Part shown: positions 45,961-58,492 of the stretch, piece after piece
Layout: each line of letters starts with the position of its first letter
Position numbering within the stretch: the stretch's first letter is position 1
NCBI GenBank assembly: GCA_029844215.1
Contig: CM056721.1
Location: 57,205,815-57,269,814, forward strand
Reading direction: 5' to 3'
Source: Przewalskia tangutica
Taxonomy: Eukaryota; Streptophyta; Magnoliopsida; Solanales; Solanaceae
Length of the DNA stretch: 64,000 bases
Program-made: the position numbers and the translations under genes
The notes under the pieces: generated by a model
The model's input: the letters and a program-made list of their open reading frames with translations, nothing else
Database searches by the model: none
What the model was told of the DNA's origin: nothing

Positions 45961-46515
45961 TGCCGCGGGCGTGAGACCCATAGCGTTATATTTGAGTGAT
46001 GACTTGAGGCGCGAGTCCTCGATCGACACGATCGCTTATATCAGGAATCAGAGTTGCTATCATACATGTCTCCGCTTTATATAGACTAGTATGATTTCAT
46101 TTACGCACTTTACGCCACATACTTGGTACTGCATCGACTTCCTTCGGGCCGCGTCATGCCGCAGTAGAGGTACATCGGCCGTGATCCTCGCCTTAGGATC
46201 ACAACAACAGATTGGGAAGCTCCGCTTTCCGAGGCTTATCTTTTGCATGTGTTCCTCGAGTTGTAGGTTCTTGTACATTCTGGGTATGGCGGCCCCGTCC
46301 GCCATAGTGTTGTAAATCTTAGAGGTCTCAGAGTAATCAAGGTGGTTGTAAAAGGATTAAACTGCTCGTTTTATGTATATACAAGGCAACTTTTGGTCAG
46401 CTCGCTAATTATTTCTTGTTTCATAGCTTATGTTTTATTTTCCGCTGATTTTCTCGATGTTGTGTCACTAGGTGCCCGGTAAGGCACCACCACGCCCGAT
46501 TCGGGTGTGACAGAG

Positions 46516-46526
46516 TGGTATCGAGC
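46516..46526 (+). other. Primer-binding site (element F1), altered
   Basis: TGGTATCGAGC, with the same change as in C and F2. Confidence 0.8.
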
Positions 46527-46710
46527 GCTTAGTCCTCGAAAGTGTCTACATCGTGTTCAGTAGAGAGTCTTGATTATCGACGTGTTGTGCACCACATCTA
46601 TAATCGTGAGGCTATAGGACATTTAGGATTGGTTTCATTCTTCTCATCCCGAGATCGTGCCTTAGAGTCAGGTTGTAAATCGACCCTCCGACGATCTCGC
46701 TTTTACCGCT

Positions 46711-47945
46711 ATGCCTCCGCGCAAGGCAACCAGAGCCCGTGCGGCAAGGCAGCCGAGGGTGCCACAGTGAGATACAGAGGAGTACGAGGGCGCAGCCCGC
46801 CAAGACTGAGATTGTGCTTCGACGGCGAAGTTTTGTGACGCCGCCAAACCCAAAGAGAAGCTAGAGTCGCAGCAGGTCACGAGACCACTTGCACTGAAGT
46901 CTCCGCCCCACCGCTCGGAGCAGATGAGACGGGTACAAGGAGATGGTTTCACTTGGCCGCCGTGGTCGTACGATATGAGGATAGGCCGATGCAGCAGCCT
47001 GGGCCAAAAAGAGCACCGGTTCACCCCGAGCAGATAGTTCGAGGTCGCAGGACTTCGAGACGAGCCCGCCAAAGTTCTACTGTCGAGGCCTCGAGGATGA
47101 TCCGCATGAGTTCATCCGACGCTACATGCGATCATGAGAGTGATCAAGGCTTCGAGACCGAGCCGGTGGTCTTAGGTTCGCATCGGCCGCGTGATACCGC
47201 AATGACCGTTTGATTCGCGAGCCGCCCCGGAGAGAATGCACTTCCACCGCTTGGGACGAAGTTTTGGGCCTTCCGGCACATTTCTTGCCTCCATGTATGG
47301 AGGGCTCGCCGACAAATTTTTGATGCTGAGACGTAACCCGCGCATACCGGGAGTACAATGTGGAGTTTGACTCATCGCCCTGTGATGTTCCCGCATTAGT
47401 AGCTAGTATGGAGGATCGAGTGCACCGATATATTACAGTGGCTTGATGAATACCTAGCTGAGAGTTGTTCGTGTAGCCCTTCACCGCACGGACATTGCCC
47501 GCACGCAGCTTATGCACTTGGATGCGAGGAGCGAGGAATCGACTGAACGACCGAGATCGCAGTAAGAGGCCGTAACAGCAGGTCCTTTGGTGACTTTCGA
47601 GGCGGACCGCCTCAAGAAGAAAGTTATGTTGTACCTCCGCCAAGGCAAAGTGGTCCTCCACAACCTTCGTGGCATCCAGAGTATTCGGAGCAGTCGTGGC
47701 TCCAAGGGTTCGTGTTTCAGGAAGTGCGGTGTTGGCCAGATACCACCCCTACCTGTGGTCGCTGGTAGACCGCATATGGGAGTGTCGCGGTGCCAGGAGC
47801 TTGTTATTTTTGCAACAGGGCCATTTTGCGAGGAACTGTCCGACTGGGGAGCACGGATGTTACGACTCACCTTCGTGATCGCGGCTGGTTCATCACCTTC
47901 ATACATACTGCAGGCGTGCCTATGATTGTGAGCGAGCTAGATTGT
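46711..47945 (+). pseudogene. gag: gag pseudogene (element F1)
   Basis: The start MPPRKATRARAARQPRVPQ is followed by a stop. Later pieces are MRVIKA (about 47135), YNVEFDS in the 47350 region, and GHFARNCPTGEH (about 47819-47855), a well-kept knuckle end (CX2C degraded). Multiple frameshifts are present. Confidence 0.8.
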
Positions 47946-48198
47946 GTATATCCTTAACCCTCTAGAGTTTTGGTACGCGTGATATTATGATCTTATTATT
48001 ACGTACTATGTACTGATAGCGCTGTGTTATTTGTGAGTTAGAAACATGGTTAGTCGAAGCGGTAAGTATGGGGTACGGTAAGTATGAACCGTAGAATACT
48101 TCACGATCGACCTAGAGGTAAGGTCGCCTCGAGTAAAAGACTTATTTTATGTTTGACCTCTATCGAGAGCGCGTCAGATACGGAGTTATTGGGGAATT
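47946..48198 (+). other. Start of the 3' noncoding block (element F1)
   Basis: GTATATCCTTAACCC begins it. It ends within the GGGGAATT word where F2 starts; the equivalent block in A and C runs several hundred bp further. Confidence 0.6.
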
Positions 48199-48400
48199 CG
48201 TTATACCCGTATTTCGCAGTATGTACGCGAGGCGCACGATAAATTTTTGCCTTAAGAATTGGCTAGACGAATTTTGGGCACAAGTGCCGATTTGAGTCAT
48301 TTTTCGACTAAACGCTTCCACAGCTTACGCTGGGAAAATTCGCTATGTCATTTACTATTTTTGCGGATTTTTCCGAGAGACGAAACATTTTGGATCAACG

Positions 48401-48422
48401 GAGGGTGACACTTGTCACCCTC
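48401..48422. promoter_or_regulatory. U3 palindrome (F2 5' LTR)
   Basis: GAGGGTGACA and TGTCACCCTC arms with a CT spacer, about 200 bp before the TATA box. Confidence 0.65.
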
Positions 48423-48622
48423 ACGGTGGACTGATCAGCGCCGATTGGCTCACGCCTTTGTGCCTTATTGGTGCCTTGTTTTGTGCCTTGTTTTGGCCTT
48501 GTTTTGTGCATTGTTTTGTGCCATGTTTTGTGGAGTAGGGGTTAGGTGCACTTGGCTTGATCAAGGCCTTACACTTGCCTTGCACATGGCTTGATCTTGT
48601 CCATTGGTCGTCCCTGGCTTCC

Positions 48623-48630
48623 TATAAATA
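48623..48630 (+). promoter_or_regulatory. TATA box TATAAATA (F2 5' LTR)
   Basis: TTCCTATAAATACCCTCCC, followed by GTTGAAGACTTCATC. Confidence 0.7.
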
Positions 48631-50440
48631 CCCTCCCTTTGTTGAAGACTTCATCATCCAAACGTGTTCTAAGTCTTGCAATCCTTCCCTCTCCTCTTGT
48701 TGCTCGCCCCAAGCCTCCCCTCCCCTTCGAGTGGCCTAGTGGCCGAGAGTTCCTCCCTTGTCAAGGCCCTTCGCCGAGAACCCCATCTTGGAGTGTTTTC
48801 AGGTACCCCCTGTGGTATTGAAATACTCTCCAAGTATTGTTATAATGCCCAAAATACCTTGGCCTCATATCTTGTAGTATTCCAAAGTTACTCTATACGT
48901 AGAGCCCTAAATACTACCTTGTCCTTTAAGTCTCAAACCAAAACCCTAAGGAAATCTTCATAGCTGGTCAAGTATTTAAGTAAGCTGGTTAGAACTTCTA
49001 AGGGTTGTTTGGAGCGCACTGAGTGAGCTAAACCTTGCTCAGATCGACTTTTATCTCGGATAATTTTGGGCTTATCGAGGTAAATAATCTTGTCCCCTTT
49101 TGTAATTGGAAATTACATGTTGTTGTATTATATAGTTGAAGTATACTATATATAGAATTAAGTTTAGTATCATGGCAATGTCTTTTGACTTAAGCCCAAT
49201 TTAAAGAAAGAATCGAATCAGAATTCACATAGGACTCAGATTACAGAGACTTGTGTAGCTTGTTGTGTAGTAGAAATTGTACACGCCCTAGACGATAAAA
49301 CTCCTCGGTTGGCTTGCAGCCCTCAATAGAGAGAGATTTACGCCATGTGAGGTGTCGCCGAATTTTCTGTAGAAAGACGGGAACTTGTGTTTAAGATTTA
49401 AATAGACGCCAGGCCTTTATAGTGAAAGTACTAAGAGTAGCGTATTCTACTCGAGGAGTGGAAAGGGCTAGCGTTGTAGTACTTGGAGCTTTTGCTTATC
49501 GTCGATAATCGCCGCGAGGTATGCGAACCTCTTCCTATCTCTTCTAGCATGATATGTGGAACTATGTAGTACCAGACGATACGTGCTAAATGTATTTGAT
49601 TGGTTTAAAACATAAAGTGTTATAACGGCTTTACGGGAAGTCGTTATAATAGCTTTACGTGGATAAGCAAATACTTTGTGGTTTTTAAAAGGTAAATCGA
49701 TTTGAATAATAACCGCTTGATATGTGTTAATAAAGAACTTGAAGTATTTCAAAAGATTTATGAATCGCTTTGAAAGAACGAGTATTACTTGGTTTTGAAA
49801 GCTTAAGAGTTATACTAGCTTTACGGGAAGTTAGGTATAACGGCTTAAGAATGTTTTACCGATTTCGAAATCGTAACGCGACGACAAACCACTACGCAAT
49901 AATAACAGAAAATGTATTGACTAAAGAAGTATTAAAACCAAGAGAAACCTCCATCCGCATAAGCTAAGACGACAAAATGATATTACATTTCCTAGATCAT
50001 GGTCGCTTAATAAGATTGATTATAAACAAGAATAACCTACTCACATATAAGACATATGTTTCTCAAAACGCTTAAAGGAGAATTATGTTTTAAAGGATTA
50101 AAACTACTAACTACTAAACCTTTTCTAAAAATGAGAAACTTAAGCATTTGTAATTAGGCAAACCGAACTTTAGGAAAAGAACGCTGTACTTGAGTTTAAA
50201 AAGAAAGTGTTTTGGTTTACTTAATAATGTGAATCACTCTAATTTTATACTACGTATCGTGACTTTTATAAAAGGAATGTATCTCTTTAAAAGGACTTAA
50301 CGATGTAGTACTTTAGGTTAAAACCCGACTTTGACATAAAATGAAAGTACCTTGAGTCATGTGTAACTTGCTTATGCTTGTTGTTATGAAACTTGACCAT
50401 GTTACGGTGATAGCCTTGTTGTGCAAGTATCGTGTTGACT

Positions 50441-50685
50441 GACTACCGGCTCATCCGGAAATGTATTTCACTTGATTACCGCTCATCCGAATGATTCACT
50501 TGAGTACCGGCTCATCCGAATGTATTTCACTTGATTACACGGCTCATCCGAATGTATCTCACTTGATTACCGGTTCATCCGGAATGTATTTTACTTGACA
50601 CGGCTCACCCGAATGTATCTCACTTGACTACCGGCTCATCCGGAATGTATTTCACTGACTACCGCTCATCCGGAATGTATTCCAC
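50441..50685 (+). repeat. 31-bp minisatellite, 8 units (F2 5' LTR)
   Basis: The unit GACTACCGGCTCATCCGGAA is followed by TGTATTTCACTT. It is not related to the blocks in A, C, F1 or B. It is directly repeated without spacers, so it is not a CRISPR. Confidence 0.92.
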
Positions 50686-51320
50686 ACGCTATATCGGGTC
50701 CATAAGACGGGCCGAGACTCGTTATACGATCACATGATTTATACCTAGATCGCCAGCGCGGAAGGAGTTCCACGCACGAGGATGACTTTGAGGCGCGAGT
50801 CCCGACTTGACATGATCGCTTATGTCGCGAATCGTAGTTTGCTATCATACATGTCTCCCGCTTTATATAGACTATTATGATTTCATTTACGTTGTTTTAC
50901 GCTTCACATACTGTACTGCCAGATCGACTCCTTCGGGGCCGCTCATGCCGCAGTAAAGGTACATCGATCGCCGATCCCCGCTTATAGATCACATTCGGGC
51001 CAGGAAGCTCCGCTTTCTCCGAGGCTCATCTTTTGGTATGTGTTCCCGAGTTGTAGGTTCTTGTACATCTGTGGTACGGCGGCCCCGTCCGCCATAGTTG
51101 TTGTAAATCTTAGAGGTCTGTAGAATCACTGCGTGTGGTTGTAAAAGGATTAAACTGCTCGGTTTTATGTATATACCAAGGCAAATGCTTTTGGTTGGCC
51201 TGCTTATTTATTATATCTCTTGTTTCATGATTCATGTTTTATTTTCCGCCGGTTTTCTCTCGATGTTGTATCACTAGGTGCCCGGTAAGGCACCAAAGAA
51301 CGCCCGGTTCGGGCGCAAAG

Positions 51321-51331
51321 TGGTATCGAGC
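51321..51331 (+). other. Primer-binding site (element F2), altered
   Basis: TGGTATCGAGC, with the same change as in C and F1. Confidence 0.8.
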
Positions 51332-51515
51332 GCTAGTCTCTGAAAGTGTCTACGCATCGTGTCTAGTAGAGTCTTGATTATCGTGTTGTGCACCACATCT
51401 ATAATCGTGAGGCTATAGGACATTTAGGATTCGTTTCCATTCTTCTCATTCCGAGATCGCGCCTGAGTCAGCCGTGGATAAATCGACCCTCCGACGATTC
51501 CTTCCTTTACCGCTT

Positions 51516-52755
51516 ATGCCTCCGCTGTAGGCAACCCAGCCCGTATGGGCAAGGCAATGGAGGAGCTGTCATGAGATACAGAGGAGTACGAGGCGCAGCC
51601 CGCCAAGACTGAGACAAAGCCCGACGGCGGGTTTCGCGACGCCGCCAAAGACCAAAGCAGAGTTTAGAGTCGCAGCAGTTGGTCGCTAAGACTACAAGAC
51701 TGAGCCTCCACCCCACACCGAGCCGATGAGACGGGTACAAGGAGATGGCCCGCCATCGCCGTGGTCGTGGCCGATATGACGATAGGTCGATACGCAGCCT
51801 AATTTCAAGAGCACCCGTAGTTCACCCCGAGCGCATACTTGAGGCTACGTGACTTTCTCTCGAGTCAGAGCCCGCCAGTTGTTCTATGGATCGAGTCAAG
51901 ACGACCTCGTGAGTTTATCCGACAGCACAGCGATCATGAGAGTGATCGTAGTCTCGCAGGCGTAGTCGGTGGTATTGGTTCGCATCACCGCGTGATACTA
52001 CAGCTGATCGGGTTTGATTCGCGAGTTGTCCCGGAAGAGCATGCACTTCCACCGCATGACGAAGTTCTCAAGGGCTTTTCTTGCACATTTCTTGCCCCAC
52101 GTATGAGGAGGGCTCGGCCGACAGATTTTTGACGCTGAGGCAGTGACGCGACGGTTAGAGAGTACAATGTGGAGTTCGACTCATTAGCTCGATGTCCCCG
52201 CCAGAGTAGCCGAGCATGGAGGACAGAGTACACCGCCACGCCACCGGGCCGATGAGTACTGCGCAGGCTTGTTCGGTGTAGCCCTTCAACCGCACGACAT
52301 TGCCCGCATGCAGCTCATGCACTAGATGCGAGGCACGAGAGATCGACGGAATGACCGAGATCGCAGAAGAGGCCGTGACGGCAGGTCCTTTGGTAACTTT
52401 CAAGGCGACCGCCTCAAGAAGCAGAAAGTTATGTACCTCCGCCAAGACGGAGTGGTCCCCACGCCGCCGACGCTCAGGTATTCGAGCCGGTCGAGCTCCG
52501 TGGCTTCGTTCACGATATACGGGTTCTAGCCAACAGATTCACGCCCTCAGCCAGGCACGATGTGGCAAACATCATCCCGGAATGTCGTTTTTTATCGGGT
52601 GCTTGCTTCACTCGCGCCGCCGTGGCCATGTGACGAGAGATCGTGCTTATAGAGAGGTACCGCAGCTTGGCGCAAATGCCCACCGGACGCAAGTGTGTTC
52701 ATCGCTTTCTACGCATACGCCTGCAGGCGCATTTACGATTAGAGCGAGCTGCAGC
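51516..52755 (+). pseudogene. gag: gag pseudogene (element F2)
   Basis: The start reads MPPL and then stops. The core is seen in pieces: MRVIV-like at 51937, VREYNVEFDSL-like at 52158-52190, an RDRRNDRDRR segment at 52335-52365, and a knuckle remnant (HHPGMSFFIGCLLHS..RRGHVTRD) at 52573-52640. The frame 52300-52803 runs into the LYILNL stretch encoded by the shared GTATATCC block, showing how gag joins the noncoding region directly. Confidence 0.8.
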
Positions 52756-53476
52756 TTGTATATCCTAAACCTCAGAGGCTTGTATGTTTTGATGTTATGT
52801 TAATGTGTTAGGTGTTATGTTCGAATAGCTTTGTGCTAAAATGTGATTTAGGAACCCGGTTTGGGAAAAAGGGTAAGCTCAAAGTAGGGAATGATTTAAC
52901 CTTAGAATATTACGCTGAGACCTTAGATGTGCGCCGCCTTGGGTACAAGATTTTTTTGCGAGCGATCCTGACAGAGTGCATTTTATGCCTAGAAAGTATT
53001 GTGTGATAAGTCCTGGTTGGGTAAATGAAAGTGGTATCTTCCATGATGTGATTTAGCAAGATTGTTCCGTGTCGGCGAGCAAGAGTCAGCGCGACAAATG
53101 GTCGGGTTGGGCCATGGGCCAACCCGCACTGCTTCGGCGCGCTGGTCAGCCTGTGGTCCCGCCAGTGGTAGGGTCACGAGGAGCTAGGCCCAAGTTTTGG
53201 TAACCATCGATGAGTTCGTGGATATGTTCACCGTATAGATCGTGAAGGCCGAATGGCCTTAAGGAAGATCGAGGCTAGTAGATGACCAAGTTCGAGGCGG
53301 TGACTCCAAAGTTTTGGAAACCAAAGCGATGACTCGAGTATGCGAGTATACTAGAAGAGTTCGTGATCGGCGAGGGCACGACGAGTAAGGAAGGAAGAGA
53401 ACGGGGGTTATGTTTATGGCCAGGTGTGGCAGTGGAACCTTGTTAGAAGAACTGCATCTTTATCCGCTTGAGAAGG
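52756..53476 (+). other. 3' noncoding internal region (element F2)
   Basis: Collinear with A's 11001-11733. GGGTTGGGCC...CCAACCCG near 53105-53125 is the same inverted GGGTTG/CAACCC feature. No coding signal is seen. Confidence 0.6.
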
Positions 53477-53493
53477 AACATTCGACGAATGTT
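53477..53493 (+). repeat. PPT-adjacent inverted repeat (element F2)
   Basis: AACATTCG and CGAATGTT around a single A; the loop is 2 nt shorter than in A, C and D. Confidence 0.75.
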
Positions 53494-53496
53494 TCT

Positions 53497-53506
53497 ATGA
53501 GGAGAA
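53497..53506 (+). other. Polypurine tract (element F2), shortened
   Basis: ATGAGGAGAA abuts TGTTATACCC. It is shorter than the 13-nt tract in A. Confidence 0.7.
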
Positions 53507-55092
53507 TGTTATACCCAGATTTCCAGTATGTACGCGAGGGCGCACGATAAATTTTTGCCTTAAGAATTGGCTAGATCAATTTTGGGCACAAGTGCCGATT
53601 TGAGTCGCTTTCGACTAAACGCTTCATTAGCTTACGCTGGGAAAATTCCGCTATGTCATTTACTATTTTTATGGATTTTTCCGAGAGACGAAACATTTTG
53701 ATCAACGGGAGGGTGACACTTGTCACCCTCATGGTGGACGGATTGCGGCCGATTGGCTCACGCCTTGTGCCTTATCGTGCCTTGTTTTGCGCCTTGTTTT
53801 GGCCTTGTTTTGCATTGTTTTGTGCCATGTTTTGTGGAGTAGGGTTAGGTGCACTTGGCTTGATCAAGGCCTTACACTTGCCTTGCACATGGCTTGATCT
53901 TGTCCATTGGTCAGCCCTCGCTTCCTATAAATACCCCTCCCTTTGTTCAAGACTTCATCATCCAAATGTGTTCTAAGTCTTGCAATCCTTCCTCTCCTCT
54001 TGTTGCTCTCGCCCCAAGCCTCCTCCCCTTTGAGCGGCCTAGTGGCCGAGAGTTCCTCCCTCGTCAAGGCCCTTTCGCCGAGAACCCCATCTTGGAGTGT
54101 TTTCAGGTACCCCCTTGTGGTATTCAAATACTCTCCAAGTATTGTTATAATGCCCAAAATACCTTGGCCTCATATCTTGTAGTATTCCAAAGTTACCTCT
54201 ATACGTAGAGCCCTAAATACTACCTTTGTCCTTTAAGTCTCAAACCAAAACCCTAAGGAAATCTTCATAGTTGGTTCAAGTATTTAAGCAGGTTGGTTAG
54301 AACTTCTAAGGGTTGTTTGGAGCGCACTGAGTAGAGCTAAACCTTGCTCAGATCGACTTTTATCTCTGATAATTTTGGGCTTATCGAGGTAAATAATCTT
54401 GTCCCCTTTGTAATTGGAAATTACATGTTGTTGTATTATATAGTCAAGTATACTATATATAGAATTAAGTTTAGTATCATGCAATGTCTTTTGACTTAAG
54501 CCCGAATTTAAAGAAAGAATCGAATCAGAATTACATAGATCAGACATGAGAATTGTGTAGCTTGTTGTGTAGTAGAAATTGTACACGCCTGCTAGACGAT
54601 AAAACCCCCGTTGGCTTGGTAGCCTACCAACAGAGAGAGATTTACGCTGTCATGTGGGGAGGTGTCACGAATTTTCTCAGAGAAAGATGGGAACTTGTGT
54701 TTAAGATTTAAATAGACGCCAGGCCTTTATAGTGAAAGTACTAAGAGTAGCGATTCTACTCGATGAGTGGAAAGGGCTAGCGCGTTGTAGTACTTCGAGC
54801 TTTTTGCTTATCGTCGATAATCGCCGCGAGGTATGTGAACCTCTTCCTATCTCTTCTAGCATGATATGTGTGAACTATGTAGACGATACGTGCTAAATGT
54901 ATTTGATTGGTTTAAAACATAAAGTGTTATAACGGCTTTATGGGAAGCTCGCTATAATAGCTTTATGTGGATAAGCAAATACTTTGTGGTTTTTAAAAGG
55001 TAATCGATTTGAATAATAATCGCTTGATACGTGTTAATAAAGAATTTGAAGTATTTCAAAAGATTTATGAATCGCTTTGAAAGAACGAGTAT
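53507..55092 (+). repeat. 3' LTR of element F2, first part
   Basis: It matches 48199-49790, with U3 palindrome 53709-53730, TATA box 53926-53933 and CATAAAG hairpin 54918-54942, and stops at GAGTA where G is inserted. Confidence 0.88.
55088..55092. repeat. Target-site duplication GAGTA, left copy (element G)
   Basis: It precedes TGTCACACC and is repeated at 63967-63971. Confidence 0.93.
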
Positions 55093-55664
55093 GTCACACC
55101 TCAAATTCGCCCGTGATCGTGCCTTACCCCGCACCCTAGTGACACAACATCGAGAAAATCAGCGAACATACAACATGAACATGAAATAAGAGATAATATA
55201 AATAAACCGCCAACCAAAACAGCTTGCCTCGTGATTTACATAAAAACCCGAACAGCTTATCCTTTACAAACCCCGCCACAACAAAGGCTATGCACTTAAG
55301 AGAGAATAACCTATGACGACAGGTCTCGCCATACCCCCGAATGTACAAGAACCTACAACTCAGTGGAAACCTACCAAAGATAAGCCTCCAAGGAACTGAG
55401 CTTCCCAAAACGTCAAACGTGATCCTACAAATCGGATCGACAAATTAACGATTTCTACCGCTGCATGAACGCAGCCTCCAAGGAGGTCAAGATAACAGTA
55501 CCAAGTATGTGAAATCAGAATATCAGCTTAAATCATAATATATATAAAGCGTGAGACATGTATGATAACCAAAATACAAGACGCAGATAAAAGAGCAAGT
55601 CGTGGACTCACGCCTCAAAGTCACCACTAAATATAACTACGGGTCTCACGCCCACCACATCCAT

Positions 55665-55970
55665 CATGTTCGCATCATGGCCACATGCCCCTGAATATCG
55701 TGACGGTAGACATGTCCATGATGCAACAATAATAACAAGGCCGCATGGCCACATGCCCCGACATCAGACGGTAGACATGCCCATGTAACCTCAATAACAA
55801 TATATCGGGTGGTCAACCCCGCCGCACGCCACATGCCCCGAATATCGTGACGGTGTAGACACGCCCATGTTGCAAGAATAACCATATATCGGTAATCAAC
55901 CCGCCGCATGGCCGCATGCCCCTAATACATCAGACGGCAGATACGCCCACGTGACATCAACAACAAGACA
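55665..55970 (-). repeat. LTR minisatellite, about 4 units of 70-80 bp (G left LTR)
   Basis: Units share GCCACATGCCCC, GACGGTAGACATG and CCCATGT with AATAACAA. Same type as F1, reversed. The right LTR has the same block at 61165-61465. Confidence 0.82.
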
Positions 55971-58031
55971 GAAATCAAAATGGAAACATACCCGCGGAAT
56001 TCTCCATCACCGCCAAAGACGCCCAAGTAAGTTCTCAATAAGTCAACCGCCTCTATCGAGACGCCAGAATACGTAAATACCACACTTGCACAACAAAGGC
56101 TATCATCACAAGCATAGGCAAGTTTCACAACAACAAGCATAGTAAGTTTCACACAACTCAATGTACTTTCATTTTATGCCAAAGTCCGGTTTTCAACCCC
56201 AAAATACTACATACGCTAAGTTCTTTTAAAAGAGATCCATTACTTTTATAAACGCCACCCGACATTCGTAGTATTAGAATGACCAACCCACATTCCTTTT
56301 CAAAATCAAGTAACAACATTCTTTCCTAAGTTCCGCATTGCCTAGTTTCAATTACTCAAGCTTCTCATTTTCAAATGGTTTCATAGTTCCCAAACTTAAT
56401 CACTTGATTCCTTTTAGAACAATCGAGTAATATATGTCTCACGCGAGAGTAGGTTATTCTTGTTTACAACATTCTTATTACAAAGAGCCATGATCTAGAA
56501 AATGTAATATCATTTTGTCTCATCTTAGTTTCTATGCAGATGGAGGTTTCTACCGGTTTTAATACGATACATCATTATTCAATACATTTTCCTTTATTAA
56601 CGCCGCAGTTGGTCCTGTCGATACACATTCGATTTCCAAAATCAAGAAACATTATCCCTTTAAATAAAACCAAGTACTCATTACTCACGAATGAGGTTTC
56701 ACACAAACATTCACATTAAAACAAATAAGTTAAGTCTCTTATCTCATAAGATCAAGTCTCTTAACTTCTAACATCAAGAAACCATTTTCTTTACCTTTCT
56801 TAAGACATTATACCTAACTCCCATAAAGCTAGTATAACTCTTTTTAAAACCTTTAAAACCAAGTGTTACTCTCCTTCAAAACGATTTATAAATCTTTGAA
56901 ATACATCAAGTTTTTTTATTATAACTAGCCGCTTATAATTCACATCGCTACCTTTTAAAACCACAAAGTATTTTTCTTACCTACATAAAGTCGTTATAAC
57001 CAACTTCCCATAAAGCCGTTATAACACTTTATGTTTTACAACAATCAAATACAATTAACACATGACGCTCACCGCATTACATAGTTCACACATATCATGC
57101 TAGAAGAGATAGGAAGAGGTTCACATACCGCGACGATTTAACGACAATAAGCAAAATGCTCCAAGTACTACAACCTTGCTAGCCCTTTCCACTCCTCGAG
57201 TAGAATACGCTACTCTTAGTACTTTCACCTATAAAGGTCACAAACGCCTATTAACCCCAAAACACAAGTTTCTATCTTTCTACGTAAAATTCGCAAAGAC
57301 TCTCCCCGCAACAACAGAAATCTCCTCCTCTATCGAGGCCGCCATCAAGCCAACCAGTGGGTTAACACATCTAACCTGACGAGTACAATTCTACCACACA
57401 AGAATGCTACACAAGTTCATCAGACATACCCCATGTAAATACAGTCAGCTTCTTCAGCTTAAGTCAAAAGACATTGCCACAATCGAACGTTTAGTTCTAT
57501 ATATAGCATACTTCAACTATATAATCAACAATGTAAACTCCAATTACAATAGGACAAGATTATTTACCTCGATAAGCCCAAAATTATCCGAGATAAAAGT
57601 CGATCCCGAGCAAGGTTTAGCTCCTACCCGAGTGCTCCAACTCCTAAACAACCCTTAGAAGTTCTAACTAACTTCTACTCAAATCCTTCAACTAACAACG
57701 AAGATTTCCTTAGGGTTTCTGCTGAGACTAAAGGACAAAAGGTAGTATTTCCTGACTCTACGATGAGGTATCTTCGAAAACTACAAGGTATAAGGTTAAG
57801 GTATTTTGGGCATTATAACAATACTGAGGAGTATTTCAATACCACAAAGTGGTACCACACGAGAACAACACCCTGGGAGTGGGGGTTCTCGCTAAGGCTC
57901 ACAAAGTGGAGGGTTTCGCCAAAGGCCAATTTCATGGGGAGAGGGCTTGGACGAGAGTCAACAAGAGGGAGGAGGGGTTTCTCAAGACTTAGGCAAGTGA
58001 AGAGTGGATGAAGAAGTCTTCAAAGAGAGGG

Positions 58032-58039
58032 TATTTATA
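58032..58039 (-). promoter_or_regulatory. TATA box (G left LTR)
   Basis: Minus strand TATAAATA followed by CCCTCTCTTTGAAGACTTC. Confidence 0.7.
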
Positions 58040-58459
58040 GCAAAACCAAAAGCCAACCAACGGCCAAGATCAAGCCATGTGCAAGGCAAGTGTAAGGCCA
58101 AGATCGCCAAGTGCACCCACAAAACACTCCACAAAACACTCCACAAAACAAGCCACAAACAAGGCACAAAAGAGGAGCCAATCGCCAAGGCCAACCAAGG
58201 CTCGACGCCCAAATCGCCCAAGCCAATCCATTTGTTTCAATGCAGGTGACACATGCCACCCTCCCGCTGGTCCAAAATGTTTCACACCTAAAAATCCGCA
58301 AAAATATAAACGACATAGCCGAATTTTCTACGAAGTCGTGGAAACGCTTCGCCGTAAACGACTTAATCGCACTTGTGCCCAAATTTCGAATCCAATGCCT
58401 ACCTTAAGGCTCAAATTTTCTACGCACGCCCCACGCATATACTGAAATACGGTATAACA

Positions 58460-58470
58460 TTCTCCTCCTT
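58460..58470 (-). other. Polypurine tract (element G)
   Basis: Minus strand AAGGAGGAGAA adjoins the LTR start TGTTATACC. Confidence 0.85.
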
Positions 58471-58473
58471 AGA

Positions 58474-58492
58474 AACATTCGCCCCGAATGTT
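58474..58492 (-). repeat. PPT-adjacent inverted repeat (element G)
   Basis: AACATTCG and CGAATGTT with loop CCC (plus strand); perfect 8-bp arms. Confidence 0.8.

Larger units (their letters stand above)
43252..46512 (+). repeat. 5' LTR of element F1 (3,261 bp)
   Basis: TGTTATACCG to GGGTGTGACA, with a TATA box, a near-perfect U3 palindrome (about 43448-43470), a CATAAAG hairpin (44679-44703) and a repeat block. The U5 end has the same short losses as C's 5' LTR. Confidence 0.88.
43252..48198 (+). mobile_element. Element F1: gag-only type LTR retrotransposon, cut by F2
   Basis: A full LTR, altered PBS, broken gag and the start of the shared noncoding block are present. F2 interrupts the block before the hairpin and PPT. 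It is inserted in D's gag after AAGTA (43247-43251). The missing 3' end should follow F2 beyond the window. Confidence 0.82.
48199..51317 (+). repeat. 5' LTR of element F2 (about 3.12 kb)
   Basis: It contains the perfect U3 palindrome (48401-48422), a TATA box, the CATAAAG hairpin (49611-49634, one change) and a repeat block. The end reads GGTTCGGGCGCA, a shortened form of the usual GGGTCGTGACA, so the right edge is within a few bases. Confidence 0.83.
48199..55092 (+). mobile_element. Element F2: gag-only LTR retrotransposon, 3' LTR interrupted by G
   Basis: Two closely similar LTRs flank 2,189 bp of internal sequence with PBS, gag, noncoding block, hairpin and short PPT. The 3' LTR breaks at GAGTA for element G and resumes at 63972-64000. 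The 5' terminus reads CGTTATACCC where TGTTATACCC is expected. I read F2 as inserted into F1. A recombined LTR-internal-LTR-internal-LTR array is the alternative. Confidence 0.82.
55093..58459 (-). repeat. 3' LTR of element G (left on the plus strand)
   Basis: TGTCACACC to ATACGGTATAACA on the plus strand. TATA box 58032-58039, reversed CATAAAG hairpin 57009-57033, degenerate U3 palindrome near 58243-58264, and a repeat block. Confidence 0.93.

Noticed and set aside
50441..50685. CRISPR-like array
   Set aside because: Units of about 31 bp are directly adjacent without unique spacers, in a plant LTR. The 17292, 21574 and 27208 arrays were rejected for the same reason.
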